DNA from: Chloroflexota bacterium
GTDB lineage: Bacteria > Chloroflexota > Dehalococcoidia > Lucifugimonadales > UBA1127
Direction of reading: 5' to 3'
NCBI GenBank assembly: GCA_028873745.1
Contig: JAPPNT010000090.1
Coordinates: 1 to 7,931, forward strand
Length of the DNA stretch: 7,931 nucleotides
The notes under the pieces were generated by a model. That model did not search any database and was not told the origin of the DNA. It saw only the letters and a list, made by a program, of their open reading frames with translations. Below are positions 6,855 through 7,931 of this stretch, one piece after another. The translations under genes were made by a program, and so were the position numbers. Position 1 is the first letter of the stretch. The number at the start of each line of letters is the position of its first letter.

Positions 6855-7831
6855 CTACGCGGTCGATTTTGCAGCCGCCTCTTCCTCGACGTACCAGCCG
6901 GACACGGCCTCGGGCGACGTGCGCGTGGGGCGGTGGAAGCGGGCGGTGCAGCTTCCCGTCGGGCACCGGCCCTCCTCCAGGTGGACGCGGAAATCCTCCT
7001 CGAAGTGCTGCAGCGACGACCTGATGGGGTTGAATCCGAGCTGCCCGTGCCCGCACAGCGACCCCATGCCCATCGTCTTGCCAATGGTGCGCATCAGGTC
7101 GAGGTCCGCCGGGCGCCCTGCGTTCGAGGCGATGCGCTCCAGTGTGTCCAGCAGGTGCGTCATGCCGAGCCGGCAGGGGAAGCACTTCCCGCACGACTCG
7201 TACTGGCAGAAGGCAACCATGTTCCACGCGAGGTCGACGGCGCACACGTCCTCGGACGCGACGATGATGCCGCCGGAGCCGAGGATTGCGCCAGCCTGCG
7301 ACATCAGCTCGTAGTCGAGCGTGATCTCGAGGCTGTCGGGGCCGAGCACGCCGCCGAGGGGTCCGCCGGTCTGCAGCAGCTTGACCGGTGAGCCCGTCGC
7401 GGTGCCGCCCGCGATGTCGTTCACCACCTGCCCCAGCGTCAGGCCGAAAGGCACCTCATACATGCCGGGGTAGTTCACGTTGCCGGTGAGGCACAGGATG
7501 GCGGTGCCCTTGCTGCGCTCGTAGCCGATGCCGGAGAACCACTCGCCGCCGAGCCGGACCAACTCCGGCGCATAGGCGACGGTCTTCACGTTGTTGATGT
7601 TGCTCGGGTTGCCCCAGACGCCCGCCTGCGCCGGGAAGGGGGGCCGGAAGCGCGGCATGGATCGCTTGCCCTCGATGGCCTCCATGAGCGCCGTCTCCTC
7701 GCCCGCGACGTAGGAGTCGCCGGTGAGCGCGACCTCCATGTCGAAGGAGAAGCCGGAGCCGAGGATGTCCTGGCCGAGCAACCCCTGCTCGTAGGCCTGC
7801 CGAATGGCCTCCTTCGCGCGGTCGATGGGGC
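6855..7831 (-). CDS. nuoF: NuoF-like NADH-binding flavoprotein, C-terminal part (5' end missing)
   Basis: The open frame continues upstream to the end of genomic sequence at 7831, so the true start is lost; 324 codons remain. NuoF (complex I 51 kDa family) oxidises NADH through FMN and passes electrons into Fe-S clusters. Seen here: GQDILGSGFSFDMEV, the family hallmark GEETALMEAIEGKR, PRFRPPFPAQAGVWG and NPSNINNVKT, then the 4Fe-4S ligands SCGKCFPCR (Cys codons about 7173-7196) with the fourth Cys in SLCGHGQ (7053-7055). The N-terminal NADH/FMN glycine-rich region is missing because the contig ends. The tail has RCPTGSC, a motif seen in NuoF-like subunits of NAD-linked hydrogenases and formate dehydrogenases, then 30 residues without ferredoxin cysteines. 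It lies 32 bases before nuoG and is surely its partner. The TTG at 7779-7781 is internal, not a start. Confidence 0.93.
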
Positions 7832-7875
7832 CTGTGTCTTATACACAACTCCGAGCCCCCGAGACTAAGGCGAAT
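7832..7875 (+). other. Illumina Nextera Read-2 adapter with i7 index (non-genomic)
   Basis: Positions 7832-7850 match the Tn5 mosaic-end sequence CTGTCTCTTATACACATCT with two mismatches. Positions 7851-7865 match CCGAGCCCACGAGAC with one mismatch. Positions 7866-7873 read TAAGGCGA, which I recognise as the Nextera N701 index. Positions 7874-7875 (AT) begin the P7 segment. The order mosaic end, Read-2 adapter, index, P7 is that of read-through past a short library insert. This is sequencing artefact, not a transposon end. Confidence 0.97.
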
Positions 7876-7931
7876 GGGGGTTTCCGGGGTGGGGGTTATA
7901 AAAAATGAGGGGGGGGGGGGGGGGGGGGGGG
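7876..7931 (+). other. Degraded P7 adapter and poly-G tail (non-genomic)
   Basis: After the index, the expected P7 bases are replaced largely by G, but T, CC and TT remain near their expected places, followed by a short A run and then 23 consecutive G (7909-7931). Poly-G is the no-signal call of two-colour Illumina chemistry after the read passes the end of the fragment. No gene or regulatory meaning should be assigned. Confidence 0.93.

Noticed and set aside
7779..7781. TTG as start codon of the NuoF-like gene
   Set aside because: Conserved NuoF-like residues (DRAKEAIRQAYEQGLLG) continue in frame upstream to 7831, so the gene is truncated by the contig end and does not start here.
7832..7850. 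Tn5/IS50-type transposon end
   Set aside because: The 19-base mosaic end is followed directly by Nextera Read-2 adapter and an index, and no transposase or second end is present, so it is a library adapter.
7909..7931. G-quadruplex or telomere-like G tract
   Set aside because: A poly-G run after adapter sequence is a no-signal artefact of two-colour sequencing.

Overview
The window is about 7.8 kb of GC-rich bacterial DNA followed by about 100 bases that are not genomic. Every gene I can support lies on the minus strand, so the map reads right to left. Protein features (a NuoF/NuoG pair with formate-dehydrogenase-like iron-sulfur architecture, an L19 with a long Ala/Glu tail, an 821-residue PriA and a carboxymuconolactone-decarboxylase-like start) would fit a Chloroflexota lineage such as Dehalococcoidia/SAR202. 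That placement is inference from family resemblance and is only moderately secure. The quality of the right end points to a draft or metagenome contig.

Layout from right to left. Positions 7832-7931 are Illumina Nextera adapter read-through: transposase mosaic end, Read-2 adapter, i7 index, degraded P7 sequence and poly-G. They should be trimmed. Positions 6855-7831 hold the C-terminal 324 codons of a NuoF-like NADH-oxidising subunit, cut by the contig end. Positions 4228-6822 hold a NuoG-like / molybdopterin-oxidoreductase-family subunit with a 2Fe-2S domain, a His-Cys cluster, two ferredoxin 4Fe-4S clusters and a fourth 4Fe-4S cluster; its Mo-active-site Cys/Sec and electron-relay Lys appear to be missing. 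These two genes form an electron-input module that ends here, with no further complex I genes following.

Positions 3483-4174 hold a lower-GC toxin-antitoxin pair: a ribbon-helix-helix antitoxin and a PIN-domain (VapC-type) toxin with a 4-base ATGA overlap, driven by their own consensus -10 box. Positions 2694-3404 encode ribosomal protein L19 (rplS) with a 116-residue acidic, Ala-rich C-terminal extension. Positions 184-2649 encode the replication-restart helicase PriA. Positions 1-130 hold the first 43 codons of a carboxymuconolactone-decarboxylase-like protein that runs off the left end.

Functionally the window joins three unrelated units: a respiratory NADH-dehydrogenase input module, a probably acquired toxin-antitoxin cassette, and a housekeeping translation/replication-restart pair. 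I found no RNA genes, CRISPR array, insertion sequence or convincing intrinsic terminator, and no gene-free stretch over 300 bases apart from none at all; the largest gap is 78 bases. The most notable biology is the NuoG variant with a repeated cysteine motif and a degenerate Mo site, and the acidic L19 tail. The most certain unusual observation is the adapter artefact.
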